Below, in pieces: positions 16,595 to 24,621 of a stretch of DNA of 39,332 bases. Every line of letters begins with the position of its first letter. Positions within the stretch are counted from its first letter, which is position 1. Below the pieces are notes generated by a model that was given only the letters and a program-made list of their open reading frames with translations, ran no database searches and was not told where the DNA came from. Source of the stretch: an uncultured Erysipelotrichaceae bacterium (GTDB lineage: Bacteria; Bacillota_I; Bacilli_A; Erysipelotrichales; Erysipelotrichaceae); NCBI GenBank assembly GCA_900315225.1, contig OMYM01000428.1, positions 1 to 39,332 on the forward strand, in the 5' to 3' direction. Both the position numbers and the translations under genes were made by a program.

Positions 16595-17800
16595 ATGAGC
16601 AAGAATTTTGTATTTATCTCACCGACATTCCCGCCGAACTACTATCAATTCCCGAAAGCGTGGAAAGCTATCGGCGGCACATCGCTTTGCATTGGGGAAG
16701 ACAGCTGGGAATCGCTGCCCGATGAGCTCAAGGCTGCCTGCACGGAATATTACCAAGTCGGTTCACTCATGAACTACGATGAGGTTTACCGCGCCGTTGC
16801 GTGGTTCGCCCATAACCATGGAAAGATCGACTGGCTGGAATCAAACAATGAATTCTGGCTGGAGCAGGATGCAAGGCTCCGCACGGATTTCAATATTGTC
16901 TCCGGCGACAAGACCGATGATGTCAAGCGCTACAAGCTAAAATCGCAAATGAAGGCGTTCTATGAAAAGGCTGGCGTTCCTGTCGCGCGCTATCACTTGA
17001 CCACAACATTGGAAGAAGGACGCAAGTTCATTGAGAAAGTAGGCTATCCAGTCGTTGTCAAGCCGGACAATGGCGTTGGTGCCAACGCCACCTGGAAGAT
17101 CAACGATGACGAGGGTCTTGTCGACTTCTACAACCAAAACCTCAAAACGCAATACATCATGGAAGAGTATGTCCCTGGACACCTTGTATCCTTCGATGGC
17201 ATCACCGACCAGGACAACAATATTATCTTCAAGACAAGCCACACCTTCCCCGAGCCAGTCATGGACATCGTCAACGAAAAGGATGAATGCTTCTATTGGT
17301 CGGAGCGCGTGATTCCCGAGGATCTCGATAAAATGGGCGAAGCCGTGATCCATTCTTTCAACATCAAGGGCAGATTCTTCCACACCGAGTATTTCCGCCT
17401 TGCCCAAGACAAGGAAGGACTTGGCAAAAAGGGCGATCTCGTTGGCCTGGAAGTCAACATGCGTCCTCCGGGAGGCTGGACGCCCGACATGATGAACTAT
17501 GCCAATGACATCAATGTATACCAGATCTATGCCAACATGGCCATGTACAACGAAGGACTATATGACACAGATCGCCCATATTTCGCCGCATACGCAGGCA
17601 GAAGGGATCACTTGAGCTACAAGCACAACGCTACCGAAATCTACATGCGCTTTGGTCAATATATCACCATGCACGGCAGAATGCCCGATCTTCTTGGCGA
17701 AGCCATGGGCAACGAGTATTTTGTGGCCAGAGCCAAGACAATGGAAGAAATCAACCGTTTCTTCGCGTTTGTCTACGAAAAGGAAAATGGTGCGCAATGA
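16595..17800 (+). CDS. ATP-grasp ligase of unknown substrate
   Basis: 401 aa, start ATG after GAAAGAGG. The N-terminal pre-ATP-grasp domain (~1-110, FVFISPTFPPNYYQFPKAW) leads into a carbamoyl-phosphate-synthase-like ATP-grasp fold: lid segment GYPVVVKPDNGVGANATWKI (~150-169), hinge IMEEYVPG, and metal/phosphate segment GLEVNMRPPGGWTPDMMNY (~286) with Glu and Asn metal ligands. Enzymes of this fold join a carboxylate to an amine or thiol with ATP. The downstream esterase gene overlaps by ATGA, so the two products are made together. I recall this pair as widespread in anaerobic Firmicutes, without an assigned reaction. Real D-Ala-D-Ala ligase or CarB is excluded by length and motif order. Confidence 0.9.
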   Translation: MSKNFVFISPTFPPNYYQFPKAWKAIGGTSLCIGEDSWESLPDELKAACTEYYQVGSLMNYDEVYRAVAWFAHNHGKIDWLESNNEFWLEQDARLRTDFNIVSGDKTDDVKRYKLKSQMKAFYEKAGVPVARYHLTTTLEEGRKFIEKVGYPVVVKPDNGVGANATWKINDDEGLVDFYNQNLKTQYIMEEYVPGHLVSFDGITDQDNNIIFKTSHTFPEPVMDIVNEKDECFYWSERVIPEDLDKMGEAVIHSFNIKGRFFHTEYFRLAQDKEGLGKKGDLVGLEVNMRPPGGWTPDMMNYANDINVYQIYANMAMYNEGLYDTDRPYFAAYAGRRDHLSYKHNATEIYMRFGQYITMHGRMPDLLGEAMGNEYFVARAKTMEEINRFFAFVYEKENGAQ

Positions 17801-18552
17801 AGACGGAATATTTCAAGGAATACAGTCCTAACCTTGGCAGGGACATGGAATGGAAGTCGTATGGCCACGCTGGGAAGCCAATGCTTGTCTTCCCTTGCCA
17901 GGATGGACGCTTCTTCGATTTTGAGGACAGAGGCATGGTGGCGGCAGCTTCGAAATACATTGACGAAGGAAAACTACAGCTGTTCTGCTGTGATTCCAAC
18001 GACCAGAATTCTTGGTCGCGCGTCAATGACTGGGATAACCGCAACCGCATCGAGCAACAAGAGAAGTATTTTCACTATATCGTCGATGAGCTGTGCCCGC
18101 GCATCTTCGAGATCAACACCAATTCAAATGGGCAAAGGGCTGCAGGAATCTATACGACCGGCTGCTCCATGGGCGCTAGCCACGCGGTGAATTTCCTCCT
18201 GCGCCGCCCCGACATCTTCGCAGGGTGCATCGCTATGTCCGGCGCATACGACGCAAAGCTTTTCTTCAAGGACTATTCGGATGACCTTGTATACAACAAT
18301 TCCCCGGTCGACTACATCAACGGCATGGCGTACAACCATCCATATGTACAAATGTACCGCGAACGCCAGATTATCATCTGCTGTGGCAGGGGCGCGTGGG
18401 AACACCCGATGCAAGAAGATTCCGCGCGCATGAAGGAGCTTTTTGGATACAAGGATATTCCAGCGTGGGTTGACTTCTGGGGATATGATGTCGCGCACGA
18501 TTGGCCTTGGTGGCTCAAGCAATTCCCGTATTATCTACAGTTTGTGTGCTAA
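17797..18552 (+). CDS. Esterase-family alpha/beta hydrolase paired with ATP-grasp
   Basis: 251 aa, overlapping the ATP-grasp stop by 4 bp. It has the esterase D/antigen 85-like (PF00756-type) arrangement: early strand AGKPMLVFPCQDGRFFDFE, nucleophile elbow TTGCSMGASHA with Ser124, and a late His234 in AHDWPWW; the acid is probably in the AWVDFWGYD strand. No signal peptide or membrane helix, so cytoplasmic. A hydrolase paired with a ligase suggests transfer or release of an acyl group made by the ATP-grasp enzyme, or removal of it (inference). Substrate unknown. Confidence 0.9.
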   Translation: MKTEYFKEYSPNLGRDMEWKSYGHAGKPMLVFPCQDGRFFDFEDRGMVAAASKYIDEGKLQLFCCDSNDQNSWSRVNDWDNRNRIEQQEKYFHYIVDELCPRIFEINTNSNGQRAAGIYTTGCSMGASHAVNFLLRRPDIFAGCIAMSGAYDAKLFFKDYSDDLVYNNSPVDYINGMAYNHPYVQMYRERQIIICCGRGAWEHPMQEDSARMKELFGYKDIPAWVDFWGYDVAHDWPWWLKQFPYYLQFVC

Positions 18553-18556
18553 AAAT

Positions 18557-18588
18557 GAAAACCGATGATCCAATCATCGGTTTTCTTA
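18557..18588 (+). terminator. Intrinsic terminator after the esterase gene
   Basis: GAAAACCGATGAT-CCA-ATCATCGGTTTTC, 13-bp arms, followed by a T-rich tail; it abuts the tRNA promoter. Confidence 0.85.
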
Positions 18589-18616
18589 TTGCATTTTATT
18601 TTATCTCTGCTATAAT
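18589..18616 (+). promoter_or_regulatory. Promoter of tRNA-Leu
   Basis: TTGCAT (18589-18594), 16-bp spacer, extended -10 TGC-TATAAT (box 18611-18616), starting about 10 bp before the mature tRNA. Confidence 0.8.
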
Positions 18617-18627
18617 ACCAGAGTAAT

Positions 18628-18707
18628 GCGGATATGGCGGAACTGGCAGACGCGCTAGATTTAGGATCTAGTTCTTCGGAGTGCAGGTTCGATTCCTGTT
18701 ATCCGCA
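18628..18707 (+). tRNA. tRNA-Leu (anticodon UAG)
   Basis: The acceptor strands GCGGATA and TATCCGC pair fully. The anticodon stem CTAGA/TCTAG encloses TTTAGGA, giving anticodon TAG, which reads CUA and other CUN leucine codons. The T arm carries GTTCGATTC and there is a short extra variable segment as expected for class II. The discriminator base is A, the leucine identity base. CCA is not encoded, so it must be added after transcription. The gene stands alone between a promoter and a terminator. Confidence 0.96.
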
Positions 18708-18710
18708 CTA

Positions 18711-18736
18711 AAAAACCCGGATCAACCGGGTTTTTT
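18711..18736. terminator. Bidirectional terminator after tRNA-Leu
   Basis: AAAACCCGG-ATCAA-CCGGGTTTT with a T-run on each strand. It ends the tRNA transcript and, on the minus strand, the Hsp70-like operon three bases from its last stop codon. Confidence 0.85.
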
Positions 18737-18738
18737 CT

Positions 18739-20655
18739 TTATCCAATCGGTATCTCGACAACCTCTGCCATTTTCGTCAGGCAGCTTTCAATCTGCTGGG
18801 AAATCTCTCTGACAAGCCGCTCGGTAATCTCGTCATTCTTCCCTTCCTCAAGCTTTTCGAACATCTTAGCCTTTGCTTCCATGGCCATTTTGTCGATGCG
18901 GTTTTCAACCATTGACATTGGAAACAGCTTGCGCACGGGATGCGGAATGCTCATGTTTTGCGCCCAAACCTGCATTTTTTCCTTGCCCAAAAGCAACACT
19001 AGCATGGAAAGTACCGCGCCTGCCAAAATTCCTGGCAGGCCATTCGCGATCAATGCGACCCCGCTTCCCCCGCACAAGAAGCCAATCAATATAGATACAA
19101 GTGCATCGACCAACCATGTCAATTCCTCCACCGGCAACAGTTGTTTCGCATCTACTTGCACGTCAAAATCGTTGACCGACAAATACGAGTTTAGGTTTAG
19201 CGCGCTATATGGAACATTGTGCCTTGCGCATATCGGCATGGTATGTTCCTCAAGGGAATAAGCAATCGTCTTAAGCCAATTTCCAACGGGACGGGCAAGA
19301 AGCGTGCGCGCTTCATCCGTATGCATGTATGCATCGATTTCCTTGGCAAGCACGCTATCGATTTCATTGAGCTTTTCAATCTCCCCGTTGCGCCAGCGAG
19401 AGATCACTGGCACTGCCGTGTTGCGAATGATCGGCTCGATCAATGTATCGATCGCCGCGCGATATAATTCCTCGCTGTGGTCTGCCACTATTTTCTCGAC
19501 AACAGTCGAGCTGATCAAGCGATCAATGTCTTCCTTGAACAATCGTAGCTCTTCATCGATCTTGCCGCAATAAGCCAATCCCCTTGCGACTGAAAACTCT
19601 GGCTCGCTGCTGGACACAATGACTGCCTCGGGAAACACTTCAGCGCACCAGTGGCGGATTTCTTTCATTTTTGACACACCGCCAGTCAAGAATAACAGTT
19701 CCGGCTGCTTTCCTCCGATTGCATCCCTGGCTTCTTTCAGGCTTTCCGAGAAAACCTCGTGGAACGACTTGTTCCCAAGCCTTTCGACTTTCTGGTTCAG
19801 CATTTCATTCGCAACATGTTCATCGACTTTCAATGTCAACCGTGCAGGCACCATCCCTTCCCGGATCAAGATTGTCTTTGTGCACAGTTTGTCTTGCCAA
19901 AAGTCCGGGTCGGAAAAATACTGTTCCTTGACGCGTCTTGCCGCAAATTCACAATAGCTTCGCCATGACTCGCTTTCGCTGAATATCCCATGTATTCTCT
20001 TTGCGTCAGGGGAATTCTTGATTGATTCCCCAAGCAGAATCTCGTCCATGACGCCGCCTCCCAAAAACACCTCGCCTCCCGTCTGCAGCTCAACTTCCTT
20101 GCCCGACATGATATAGGCAAAATCGGTTGTCGAGGAACCGATATCCACGACAAGCACCGGGCGGGAAAGAATATCGTAGCCAACCTGAAGGTATTTGGAC
20201 TGGCACGCTGAAACCAATGCCGCGCGCGATTCGGAGATGACCTTCACCGGAGGATAGCCAAGCTTTTCAAAAATCAAGCGGTAGTCCTCGCGCACGATAT
20301 TGCTCCAGCCCGCTGGACAGCCAACGTAGAAACAATTTTCCAGACCCTTGATCAAATCACCACTCAGGTACAATTCCCCAAGCAATGCCCCAGCGAAGCT
20401 CTTGACATCGCGCACCACGGATTCATCCGTCAAAAACTTGCTCTTAAAGCGTATTTTTCTCTCCAGTGCATCCGGATCATAGCAAGCGCCTTCCCCAATC
20501 AGCACATCCCCGTTCTTGAGCAACGCGTAGGCTGTTATAATGCTTTTCTCTTCGCGTATCTCGAGAACTTCCGGCAAGTCCCTGCTGTCCTTTTCCAGCC
20601 TGGCGACCGCGCTTTCCGCATCGCCTAGATCAAACCCATAAAACCAATCCATCAT
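18739..20655 (-). CDS. Hsp70-like ATPase with C-terminal membrane hairpin
   Basis: 638 aa. An actin/Hsp70-type ATPase is visible: phosphate-1 loop FYGFDLGDAES (5-15; DnaK has GIDLGTTNS), connect-1 SESRAAL (~141), phosphate-2 VVDIGSSTTDF (~167-177) and adenosine motif FLTGGVSKM (~320). Instead of the substrate-binding domain of DnaK there is a helical region (~360-500), then a hydrophobic pair of helices (~510-556, VSILIGFLCGG and ILAGAVLSMLVLLL) and a charged helical tail. It should be anchored in the membrane with the ATPase in the cytoplasm. Last gene of a four-gene set, overlapping the stop of the membrane protein gene by ATGA. Not DnaK; function unknown. Confidence 0.82.
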   Translation of the reverse strand: MMDWFYGFDLGDAESAVARLEKDSRDLPEVLEIREEKSIITAYALLKNGDVLIGEGACYDPDALERKIRFKSKFLTDESVVRDVKSFAGALLGELYLSGDLIKGLENCFYVGCPAGWSNIVREDYRLIFEKLGYPPVKVISESRAALVSACQSKYLQVGYDILSRPVLVVDIGSSTTDFAYIMSGKEVELQTGGEVFLGGGVMDEILLGESIKNSPDAKRIHGIFSESESWRSYCEFAARRVKEQYFSDPDFWQDKLCTKTILIREGMVPARLTLKVDEHVANEMLNQKVERLGNKSFHEVFSESLKEARDAIGGKQPELLFLTGGVSKMKEIRHWCAEVFPEAVIVSSSEPEFSVARGLAYCGKIDEELRLFKEDIDRLISSTVVEKIVADHSEELYRAAIDTLIEPIIRNTAVPVISRWRNGEIEKLNEIDSVLAKEIDAYMHTDEARTLLARPVGNWLKTIAYSLEEHTMPICARHNVPYSALNLNSYLSVNDFDVQVDAKQLLPVEELTWLVDALVSILIGFLCGGSGVALIANGLPGILAGAVLSMLVLLLGKEKMQVWAQNMSIPHPVRKLFPMSMVENRIDKMAMEAKAKMFEKLEEGKNDEITERLVREISQQIESCLTKMAEVVEIPIG

Positions 20656-21482
20656 CGGCCTCCTGAAGCAAGCCCTTTCTTCAAAAGCTTTCCTTCCTGT
20701 ACAATCGCCGGGCGCATTGTTCCGCCCCTTCCAGGCAAAACATCAAACTTGCGCGCATCATCCTTGTTATACTCCAAAAGCTCGACATTGCCCTTGTGCA
20801 GGTAATATCGTATCGCCGACAACATCGCATCCTTGCTTTCCGATGCGTCCATCGCGTAGATTTCATCCAACAAGGACGCAAACATCTCCACCAGCCCCAT
20901 ATCCATGAGTCCTTCCTTAGCGTCAAGGCGTCTTCTTTTCTCTATCGTTGCCTGCGTCTGAAGCTCGTCAAGCACACTGTCCATGGCTACCGCCATGCCA
21001 TACAGGCAACGATATACCCTTTGCCCGCTGAGATTGACTTCCGTGCGGGTTTCTTGGCCTCCCTTGGGAACAGCCGTAAAGCGCACCCCTGCCACAAATG
21101 CAAGGAGGCATCCTGCCGCAACCATCGCCAAGGTAATAAGCCCAATGCCCCTCACCAACAACAGCCCTGTCATACAGAGTCCTGCCGCCACAATCGCCAA
21201 AGGAATCCACGATTTGCTTCTTTCGCGTTTTTCAACGGAAGTCTTCCATACCGTTGCATCCTCAAAGCAATCCAGAAACCCCACTGAGGCTTTCGCAGCT
21301 TGCACAAGACCATAGGCGCATTGCTGGAGAAACTCTTGTGATTCCTCTTCGTTGAAAGCATACAGCATTCGCCCCAGCTGATCGGATGCTTCCTTCATCA
21401 CCGCGCTCGCCTCTTTCAAAGACGAAACCCTTTGTAAAAACCGTTCCTTGTCTTTTTCAAGCAACACCGTCATTCCTGCCAT
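20652..21482 (-). CDS. Two-helix membrane protein coupled to the Hsp70-like ATPase
   Basis: About 276 aa from the ATG at 21482, which has GGGGGAAAG upstream; ATGs at 21506 and 21473 are alternatives. The N-terminal ~85 residues are a charged helical segment, followed by two adjacent membrane helices (~91-110 SWIPLAIVAAGLCMTGLLLV and ~112-135) and a long soluble helical C-terminus. It overlaps the hydrolase gene upstream and the Hsp70-like gene downstream, so stoichiometric expression is likely. The central hairpin resembles that of its neighbour, which suggests the two meet in the membrane (inference). Family not recognised. Confidence 0.78.
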   Translation of the reverse strand: MAGMTVLLEKDKERFLQRVSSLKEASAVMKEASDQLGRMLYAFNEEESQEFLQQCAYGLVQAAKASVGFLDCFEDATVWKTSVEKRERSKSWIPLAIVAAGLCMTGLLLVRGIGLITLAMVAAGCLLAFVAGVRFTAVPKGGQETRTEVNLSGQRVYRCLYGMAVAMDSVLDELQTQATIEKRRRLDAKEGLMDMGLVEMFASLLDEIYAMDASESKDAMLSAIRYYLHKGNVELLEYNKDDARKFDVLPGRGGTMRPAIVQEGKLLKKGLASGGR

Positions 21483-22281
21483 CGTTCTTTCCCCCGTCAT
21501 TCCCATTTGCCCCGACCTTTTTCAGGTCGGTATCTTTGTTCTCGTTCAGTATCCTGCGCACAAGCCTAGCGTATACATCTGGTTGCGTCACCATCAGCTC
21601 ATTGTGGCTAAACGCGCCCGTCTTCACCCGACGCAAGCTTGGACACATCGATTTCATCGCACGCATGCCTTCGACATAGCTCTTTTCTTTCGTTCCATAA
21701 ATATAGAATACCTCGCTGGCACGCAAGCCCTCGACATTCTCCGGCAGTTCATACTGCATGAAAGCGCATATGCTGTTTTCGATTGTCTTGAATTTTGCCG
21801 AGCGGCACAAATTTTCCCTTTGAAGGTCATATCCCAGCTTTATGCGTATCACCAGTCCCGTCAAAAAACGGTCGCTGCCATACATCAGTGCATCATACAG
21901 ATAGGCATAGATCTTTGAATATACTACCGCGCCTTTCTTCGGCTTTATATATCCACCATTCAAGATCAATGTCCTTGCCTCGATGAGTTCTCGCAACGCC
22001 AAATCCAACGTAACTGCACCGCCCAAGTCGCATCCTAGGATTGCCTCGACCTTGCCTCCATGCCCTTGCCGCAGGTAGCTGGCAATCTGCCGCGCTTCTT
22101 CCCTGATCGACGAAAAGCCGGCTTTTTCGCCATCATAGCCATCCAGCGCAACCGCAACGACATGATAGTCCTTGTGCAAGTCGTCGATCACCTTTGCAAA
22201 AGACTGGAGCACATCCATGCCAATGCCATGGATCAAGACAACGACAGGGTCATTGCGGTTGCCATACTCGTAAAACTTCAT
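21457..22281 (-). CDS. Alpha/beta hydrolase with Asp at the nucleophile position
   Basis: 274 aa from the ATG at 22281, preceded by AGAGGTAAGG; a 20-codon extension upstream lacks a site. Features of the fold: VVVLIHGIGMD oxyanion turn (~28-38), VVAVALDGYD, elbow AILGCDLGGAV with Asp85 where serine hydrolases have Ser (G-x-S-x-G), and His226 in AFSHNEL. An Asp nucleophile is known in haloalkane dehalogenases and epoxide hydrolases of this fold, so hydrolysis through an ester intermediate is still possible. The tail is Gly/Asn/Asp-rich. Second gene of the Hsp70-like operon. The substrate is unknown. Confidence 0.83.
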   Translation of the reverse strand: MKFYEYGNRNDPVVVLIHGIGMDVLQSFAKVIDDLHKDYHVVAVALDGYDGEKAGFSSIREEARQIASYLRQGHGGKVEAILGCDLGGAVTLDLALRELIEARTLILNGGYIKPKKGAVVYSKIYAYLYDALMYGSDRFLTGLVIRIKLGYDLQRENLCRSAKFKTIENSICAFMQYELPENVEGLRASEVFYIYGTKEKSYVEGMRAMKSMCPSLRRVKTGAFSHNELMVTQPDVYARLVRRILNENKDTDLKKVGANGNDGGKNDGRNDGVA

Positions 22282-22337
22282 GTCCTTACCTCTCTTGTCT
22301 ATTTTCTCATATTTAGGACGGACACACTTTGCAAATA

Positions 22338-22736
22338 TCAAATATTCCTGTCAATGCCGTTTCTATTTGCTAATGCAATAATCGTTGAAACCGCCAAATG
22401 AATCCCATATTCTTCCCCTAGCGCCGCCTGGATCAACCTTCCGCTGACGCATCGTGTTCTTCCATCCGGCATCACGTCTTCCCGCAAGCGTATTTGTTCC
22501 CTGGACACAATGAATTCCATTGCTTCACCAAGCCAAGGGTATTCTTCATCGCATCTCTTGCGCCGTCCCCTGCATGGCAAATAGACATTCTCAGCGCGCA
22601 TTTCCTCAATGCCTCGGCGGATGGTATTGCGGGATGCCCCGTGTTTTTTAGCAACCTCGCTGATCCCGCCCCTGCCACCGACGATCGCCTCGCTTGCCAA
22701 CAATTTCCTCCTTTTCCTTGCTTCTTTCTGATTCAT
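22338..22736 (-). CDS. Stand-alone ISAzo13-type transposase N-terminal HTH protein
   Basis: 132 aa, ATG after GGGGGAGGTAACGCC. The segment AIVGGRGGISEVAKKHGASRNTIRRGIEEMR matches the helix-turn-helix of ISAzo13-family transposases, and the GRRKRCDEEYPWLGEAME part matches their following linker. The DDE catalytic domain is absent and the gene ends cleanly with its own start site, so this is either a truncated element or a transposase-derived DNA-binding protein. It is 56 bp upstream of the hydrolase gene in the same direction, a position suiting a local regulator. A paralogue of equal length is at 33898-34296. Confidence 0.72.
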   Translation of the reverse strand: MNQKEARKRRKLLASEAIVGGRGGISEVAKKHGASRNTIRRGIEEMRAENVYLPCRGRRKRCDEEYPWLGEAMEFIVSREQIRLREDVMPDGRTRCVSGRLIQAALGEEYGIHLAVSTIIALANRNGIDRNI

Positions 22737-22808
22737 GGCGTTACCTCCCCCGCAAGCCTAGGATATCGCCTATTTTATTTTTTTCAACATCATGTTTTTG
22801 ACGAGGGC

Positions 22809-22833
22809 AAAAAAAGAGACTCAATGAGTCTCT
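22809..22833 (-). terminator. Terminator of the ior-paaK-ACT operon
   Basis: The hairpin AGAGACTCA-A-TGAGTCTCT is followed on the minus strand by seven T, 12 bp after the ACT gene stop. Confidence 0.88.
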
Positions 22834-22845
22834 CCCTGAAAATCA

Positions 22846-23280
22846 TTAGATCTCCGCGATTTCTTCTTGCGTCAAGACCCTGAGTCCTTTGCTCTTTAGC
22901 TTTGCCTCGGAAGCCTTTGTGTTTGAAGTACGGAAAACCATGTATGCCGTGTCGTTTCTCTTTGCGCCAAAGAAGGAATACATGTATTCGATGTTGACTT
23001 CTTCCTGGGCGAATATTTGCAAAAGCTTGTCAAGCCCACCTGGCTCGTTTGCTACCGGCACAGCAAGGACTGATGTCAAGCTGGCAATGAAGTTGTTGTC
23101 CTTCAGGACATTCATTGCGTAAAGCACATCGTCGACAATGATTCTGGCAATGCCAAAGTCCTTTGTCTCGGCCAATGAGAGAGCGCGCATATCGATCTGG
23201 CTGGCTGCCAGAACCGATGTCATCTTCTGCAGCGTCCCCGGCTTGTTCTCAAGAAATACAGAAATCTGCTTAATACTCAT
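22846..23280 (-). CDS. Tandem ACT-domain protein
   Basis: 144 aa; ATG after CGGAGGATGCC. Two ACT units are visible: residues ~3-68 starting ISVFLENKPGTLQKMTSVLA and ~70-138 with VANEPGGLDKLLQIFAQEEVNIEYMY. ACT domains bind amino acids and regulate enzymes. Stand-alone proteins of this type are commonly found beside IorAB and phenylacetate-CoA ligase genes, as here (12 bp after paaK). Likely role: aromatic or branched amino-acid sensing for the pathway (inference). Cytoplasmic dimer expected. Confidence 0.9.
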   Translation of the reverse strand: MSIKQISVFLENKPGTLQKMTSVLAASQIDMRALSLAETKDFGIARIIVDDVLYAMNVLKDNNFIASLTSVLAVPVANEPGGLDKLLQIFAQEEVNIEYMYSFFGAKRNDTAYMVFRTSNTKASEAKLKSKGLRVLTQEEIAEI

Positions 23281-23292
23281 GGCATCCTCCGA

Positions 23293-24594
23293 TTAAATCT
23301 TTCTCCTGTCAATGACGCGAACTGCCTTTCCTTCGCTTCTTGTAATCGTCTTCGGCGCAACCAGCGTGACTTTCGCACGTATGCCCAGCATGCTCTTGAG
23401 AGCATCGACGAGCTGTCTCTGTTTCTCGCTGACTTCACCTACGTTGTCCGTGAACATCTCTGGCGTCATTTCAACCTGTACCTCGAATGTGTCCGTGTTA
23501 TTGACACGGTCAACGATAATCAGGTAGTTCGCCGCATAGCCAAGGTTCAAGAGAACTGTCTCGATCTGGCTTGGGAAGACATTGACACCTCTGATGATCA
23601 ACATGTCATCGCTTCTTCCTCTTGGCTTCGCCATCTTTACATGGGTTCTTCCGCAAGGGCATTTTTCCCTTGTCAAGCGACAGATGTCGCGTGTGCGGTA
23701 TCTCAACAAAGGGAATGCTTCTTTGTCAAGCGAAGTGAAGACAAGCTCTCCCTCGCTGCCTTCCGGCAATACCTCAAGGGTATCGGGATCAACGATCTCC
23801 GCCAGGAAATGGTCTTCGTTGATGTGCATGCCGCTTTGCGCGGAACACTCGAAGGAAACACCAGGTCCTGAAAGCTCTGTCAAGCCATAGATGTCATACG
23901 CCTTGATGCCAAGCTTGTTCTGGATGTCCTGGCGCATTTCCTCGCTCCATGCCTCGGCGCCAAAAATACCAGCCTTGAGGGGAATGTCATCTGGTCCATA
24001 GCCCATTTCGTTCAATCTTTCCGCAAGATATGCCGCATAGCTTGGTGTGCAACAAAGGATTGTCGCCGAGAGATCCATGATGAACATGATCTGCCTATCG
24101 GTGTTTCCCGAGCTTGTCGGAACAGTCAAACAACCGACCTTGTGCGAACCACCGTTCAAGCCAGGACCACCCGTGAACAAGCCATAGCCATAGGATACCT
24201 GGCATACGTCTTCGTTTGTCCCTCCAGCGGCTGTAATCGCCCTAGCGCAGCACTCTTCCCACAAGTCGATGTCATGTTGCGTGTAGAATGCTACAACGCG
24301 TTTTCCCGTTGTCCCTGAAGTGGATTGGATCCTTACACAATCCTTCAGGTCAACGCCAAGCAGTCCATACGGGTATGCATCTCGCAGGTCAAACTTTGAC
24401 AAAAACGGAAGCTTCTTCAGATCATCGATCGACTGGATGTCGTCTGGAGTCAATCCCTTCTCTTCCATTTTTTTCCTGTAGTAGGGTACATTGTCCCATA
24501 CATGCCTCACTTGCCGCACAAGTTTCTCGTTTTGAATCGCAACGATCTCCTCGCGCGGCGCACACTCGATTTCCGGCTGATAATACCTTTCCAT
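23293..24594 (-). CDS. paaK: Phenylacetate-CoA ligase family enzyme
   Basis: 433 aa, the normal length of PaaK, which makes aryl-acetyl-CoA from the acid, ATP and CoA. Motifs: VPYYRKKMEEKG near the N-terminus, the AMP-binding loop STSGTTGKRVVAF (~89-100), YDIYGLTELSGPGVSFEC (~228), and YRTRDICR followed by the Cys-rich turn CPCGRTH. The C-terminal part holds MLIIRGVNVFPSQIE. It lies between iorB and the ACT gene in one operon. In anaerobes that oxidise aromatic amino acids such ligases may also work in reverse to conserve ATP from aryl-acetyl-CoA (inference). Confidence 0.94.
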   Translation of the reverse strand: MERYYQPEIECAPREEIVAIQNEKLVRQVRHVWDNVPYYRKKMEEKGLTPDDIQSIDDLKKLPFLSKFDLRDAYPYGLLGVDLKDCVRIQSTSGTTGKRVVAFYTQHDIDLWEECCARAITAAGGTNEDVCQVSYGYGLFTGGPGLNGGSHKVGCLTVPTSSGNTDRQIMFIMDLSATILCCTPSYAAYLAERLNEMGYGPDDIPLKAGIFGAEAWSEEMRQDIQNKLGIKAYDIYGLTELSGPGVSFECSAQSGMHINEDHFLAEIVDPDTLEVLPEGSEGELVFTSLDKEAFPLLRYRTRDICRLTREKCPCGRTHVKMAKPRGRSDDMLIIRGVNVFPSQIETVLLNLGYAANYLIIVDRVNNTDTFEVQVEMTPEMFTDNVGEVSEKQRQLVDALKSMLGIRAKVTLVAPKTITRSEGKAVRVIDRRKI

Positions 24595-24621
24595 AAAAAC
24601 AAACCTTTCTATAACTAAAGC

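Noticed and set aside
22338..22736. Complete insertion sequence
   Set aside because: No DDE domain, no terminal inverted repeats and no target duplication were found around either HTH gene.
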